NCBI RefSeq assembly: GCF_002902905.1
Contig: NZ_CP026124.1
Span: forward strand, 4,774,001-4,838,000
Origin: Achromobacter sp. AONIH1
Lineage (GTDB): Bacteria > Pseudomonadota > Gammaproteobacteria > Burkholderiales > Burkholderiaceae_B
Reading direction: 5' to 3'
Length of the DNA: 64,000 nt
Shown here: piece after piece, positions 62,511 to 64,000 of the stretch
Position numbering within the stretch: the stretch's first letter is position 1
How the letters are laid out: each line of letters starts with the position of its first letter
The notes under the pieces: model-generated
Seen by the model: the letters and a program-made list of their open reading frames with translations, nothing else
Databases searched by the model: none
Told to the model about the DNA's origin: nothing
Position numbers and translations under genes: made by a program

Positions 62511-62964
62511 CGCGCTCTCCTGGCGCCGCCGCGTGCAGCGCCGTCAGCGCCGCCAGCAGTTCACGCGCCGTGGCCAAATCCTCGCGACCAAAGCGCGCGG
62601 CCACCTGTTCGGCATGGCCACGCCAGCGCGCATCGATCGACTGGTAGACGCGACGGCCCTCGACCGTCAGCGCATGCAGCGGCGAGCGCTTGTGGCCGGG
62701 ATTGGCGATCAACTCGATCAGGCCGGCTTCGGCCAGCAGGTTGAGCTGCTTCTGCGCGCCCTGCCGCGTCACCCCCATCCGCTCGGCGATCTGCGGCGCG
62801 GACAAGGGCCGCTCGGCCAGGGCGATGGCGCCCAGCATCTGCCAGCGGGCGCTGCTCAGGCCGGCGGACGCGCTGAAATCGTCGCCCCAGTTGATCATCG
62901 CGCCATTCAGCCGGAACACCGCCAGGACCAGATCGGTCAGGATATCGGACCTATTCTGCTTCAC
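62500..62964 (-). CDS. MarR family transcriptional regulator
   Basis: 154-residue MarR-type regulator. The winged helix is LSAPQIAERMGVTRQGAQKQ with the wing LIANPGHKRSPLHALTVEG. The GTG at 62964 is chosen as start because GGGAG lies seven bases upstream; a TTG at 62988 lies inside the palindrome and is rejected. A perfect 42-bp palindrome 16 bp upstream (62980-63021) is the very likely autoregulatory operator. It is coupled to the small membrane protein gene. Confidence 0.92.
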   Translation of the reverse strand: MKQNRSDILTDLVLAVFRLNGAMINWGDDFSASAGLSSARWQMLGAIALAERPLSAPQIAERMGVTRQGAQKQLNLLAEAGLIELIANPGHKRSPLHALTVEGRRVYQSIDARWRGHAEQVAARFGREDLATARELLAALTALHAAAPGERDAE

Positions 62965-62979
62965 CAGTATCTCCCATAG

Positions 62980-63021
62980 AATTGACAACTAGTTTCCAAT
63001 ATTGGAAACTAGTTGTCAATT
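62980..63021. promoter_or_regulatory. Perfect 42-bp palindrome, candidate MarR operator
   Basis: Each 21-base arm reads from the outside AATTGACAACTAGTTTCCAA then T, and the second arm is its exact complement. It is AT-rich in a GC-rich genome and contains TTGACA in both orientations. It lies between the M81 peptidase 3' end and the MarR gene, so it most likely serves the latter. Confidence 0.85.
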
Positions 63022-63052
63022 TTGGGAAATAGGCAGATCGGTGCTGTCCGCG

Positions 63053-64000
63053 CTAGCCGGCGCCCGCCGCGCCAGCCATCCGCCTGAGCGCGCGCAAATC
63101 CAGCATCGCCGGCCCCGGCGCGTCGATATCCACGATGCGCCGGCAGCGGCCGGCGAAGGCGGCGCGGAAATGGTTCTTGGCCTTCACGCACAGCAGGCGG
63201 GTGCGCGCCAGGTCGATGCCATGCAGATCGAAAAAGGCCGGGTCGTTGCACGGCGCGACGTGCGTGGTGACGATGAGCTGCGCCGCGCCCACGGCCAGCA
63301 CCACGGTCGGCCCGCAATGCACGGCCAGCCCCGTTTCCATCGGGCCGCTGTTGACGAAAACGCCGTCGGTGTAGCGCAGCACCCGCGCGCGCAAGGCCAC
63401 CGGCTCGCCATACAGCGGCGTGCGCCGCCCGCCCAGGCGCAGGTCCAGCATGGCGCCCTCGCCCGCCGCGCGGGCGCATTCGACCACACCGGGATCGGCC
63501 AGACTGGCATAGACGCTGGGTTCCTCCAGGCCGGCGGCCAGCAAGGCCGCCAGCAGCGCGGGCGTGTCGCCAATGCCGCCGGACAGCGGGTTGTCCGCTG
63601 GGTCAGTCACCGCCACCAAGCCCGGTGTCCGCAGGGCCTGGCGGATGCCGTCGGCCGGCGCGATGAGCTCGGGCTCGAAGTCGGCGAAGCGCGCCTCATA
63701 GGCCGCATAGATCTCATCCAGCGCCCGCGCCGCCGCCTCGCCGGTGTCCGCCCAGACCCATACCGACGCGCCGCTGTGCGGTGAATTGGCATAGGGAAAG
63801 CCGCCATGCAGCGCGATGTCACGCAGCGGGCCGACCGTGCGGGCGCGCGCCAGCGCCTGCAGATCCGCCATGGGCCCGGCGTCGGTGCGCATGTTGGCGC
63901 TTTGCAGCCACGCGCCGCCATTGCGGAACGCGGCGACGGGACGGATCCCACCCTCGGCGATGGCGATCAGCCGCTCCAGGCAGCGCGCGGCCGTCTCGCG
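63053..64000 (-). CDS. M81 family metallopeptidase (MlrC-like), 5' end outside window
   Basis: C-terminal 315 codons of a protein resembling the M81/MlrC (microcystinase C) family. It has RTDAGPMADLQALARARTVG, HGGFPYANSPHSGASVWVWA, TDPADNPLSGGIGDTPALLA and the closing CNDPAFFDLHGIDLARTRLL, VKAKNHFRAAF. The N-terminal metallopeptidase half, with the metal ligands, lies beyond base 64000. Family members hydrolyse linear peptides or act on related amides; the substrate here is unknown. Confidence 0.88.
   Translation of the reverse strand, partial: RETAARCLERLIAIAEGGIRPVAAFRNGGAWLQSANMRTDAGPMADLQALARARTVGPLRDIALHGGFPYANSPHSGASVWVWADTGEAAARALDEIYAAYEARFADFEPELIAPADGIRQALRTPGLVAVTDPADNPLSGGIGDTPALLAALLAAGLEEPSVYASLADPGVVECARAAGEGAMLDLRLGGRRTPLYGEPVALRARVLRYTDGVFVNSGPMETGLAVHCGPTVVLAVGAAQLIVTTHVAPCNDPAFFDLHGIDLARTRLLCVKAKNHFRAAFAGRCRRIVDIDAPGPAMLDLRALRRMAGAAGAG

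Noticed and set aside
62964..62988. TTG start for the MarR protein at 62988
   Set aside because: It lies inside the 42-bp palindrome, has no ribosome site and adds eight unconserved residues; the GTG at 62964 has GGGAG in the right place.

Overview
The window is very GC-rich, densely coded DNA from a betaproteobacterium of the order Burkholderiales, most likely family Alcaligenaceae (Achromobacter or Bordetella type). The grounds are two Bug/TctC-type periplasmic receptors, many LysR, IclR and GntR regulators beside small catabolic operons, and the DUF3348/DUF802/OmpA/DUF2894 gene set typical of Burkholderiales. The species call is inference. I saw no rRNA, tRNA, CRISPR array, phage or integrase gene. 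It reads as chromosomal accessory and metabolic territory.

Layout. 1-5.2 kb: the end of an aldo/keto reductase with a TetR gene, a lipoprotein, small envelope proteins, a DUF523 protein and an AraC regulator. 5.2-9.5 kb: a NYN-LOTUS protein with a basic tail, a GNAT enzyme and a MotA/MotB-like stator pair. 9.6-16.6 kb: a DGPF/YCII protein, LysR with a D-2-hydroxyacid dehydrogenase, an ECF42-type sigma factor operon (DGPF protein, VOC protein, sigma factor) with a recognisable promoter, then AraC and a DMT exporter. 16.6-20 kb: a minus-strand operon (DAD-like cupin, Bug receptor, SDR broken by an in-frame amber codon, IclR) behind a perfect 14+14 bp inverted repeat. 20-27.4 kb: MFS/LysR pair, GNAT enzymes, an AlkD-like HEAT protein with MarR, a DUF6882 protein and a TPR-HTH/beta-propeller pair.

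27.6-33.3 kb is the most unusual locus: DUF3348, a 1133-residue MotA/ZorA-like channel protein with a tail of six 87-residue tandem repeats, a ZorB/MotB-like OmpA protein and DUF2894. It looks like an undescribed ion-driven motor complex. 33.3-38 kb: a ParD-like protein coupled to a methionine aminopeptidase, an MFS transporter, a GST and a DUF445 protein. 38-42 kb: a polar amino-acid ABC transporter with its IclR regulator. 42.4-46.2 kb: a somewhat more AT-rich patch with a lipoprotein/FKBP-like pair, VOC and DUF2000 proteins, a 162-bp MITE-like inverted-repeat element and a secreted protein of unknown function.

46.3-55.6 kb: LysR plus a beta-oxidation-like acyl-CoA operon (FadB-type dehydrogenase without hydratase domain, thiolase, two acyl-CoA dehydrogenases, acyl-CoA synthetase, Bug receptor). 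55.8-58.8 kb: a MetQ-like receptor with an NtaA/SnaA-type flavin monooxygenase and a GntR/FCD regulator. 59-64 kb: a universal stress protein, LysR/MFS pair, a MarR operon with a perfect 42-bp palindrome in front, and the C-terminal part of an M81 (MlrC-like) peptidase.

Most genes form small transport-plus-catabolism units, each with its own one-component regulator next door.
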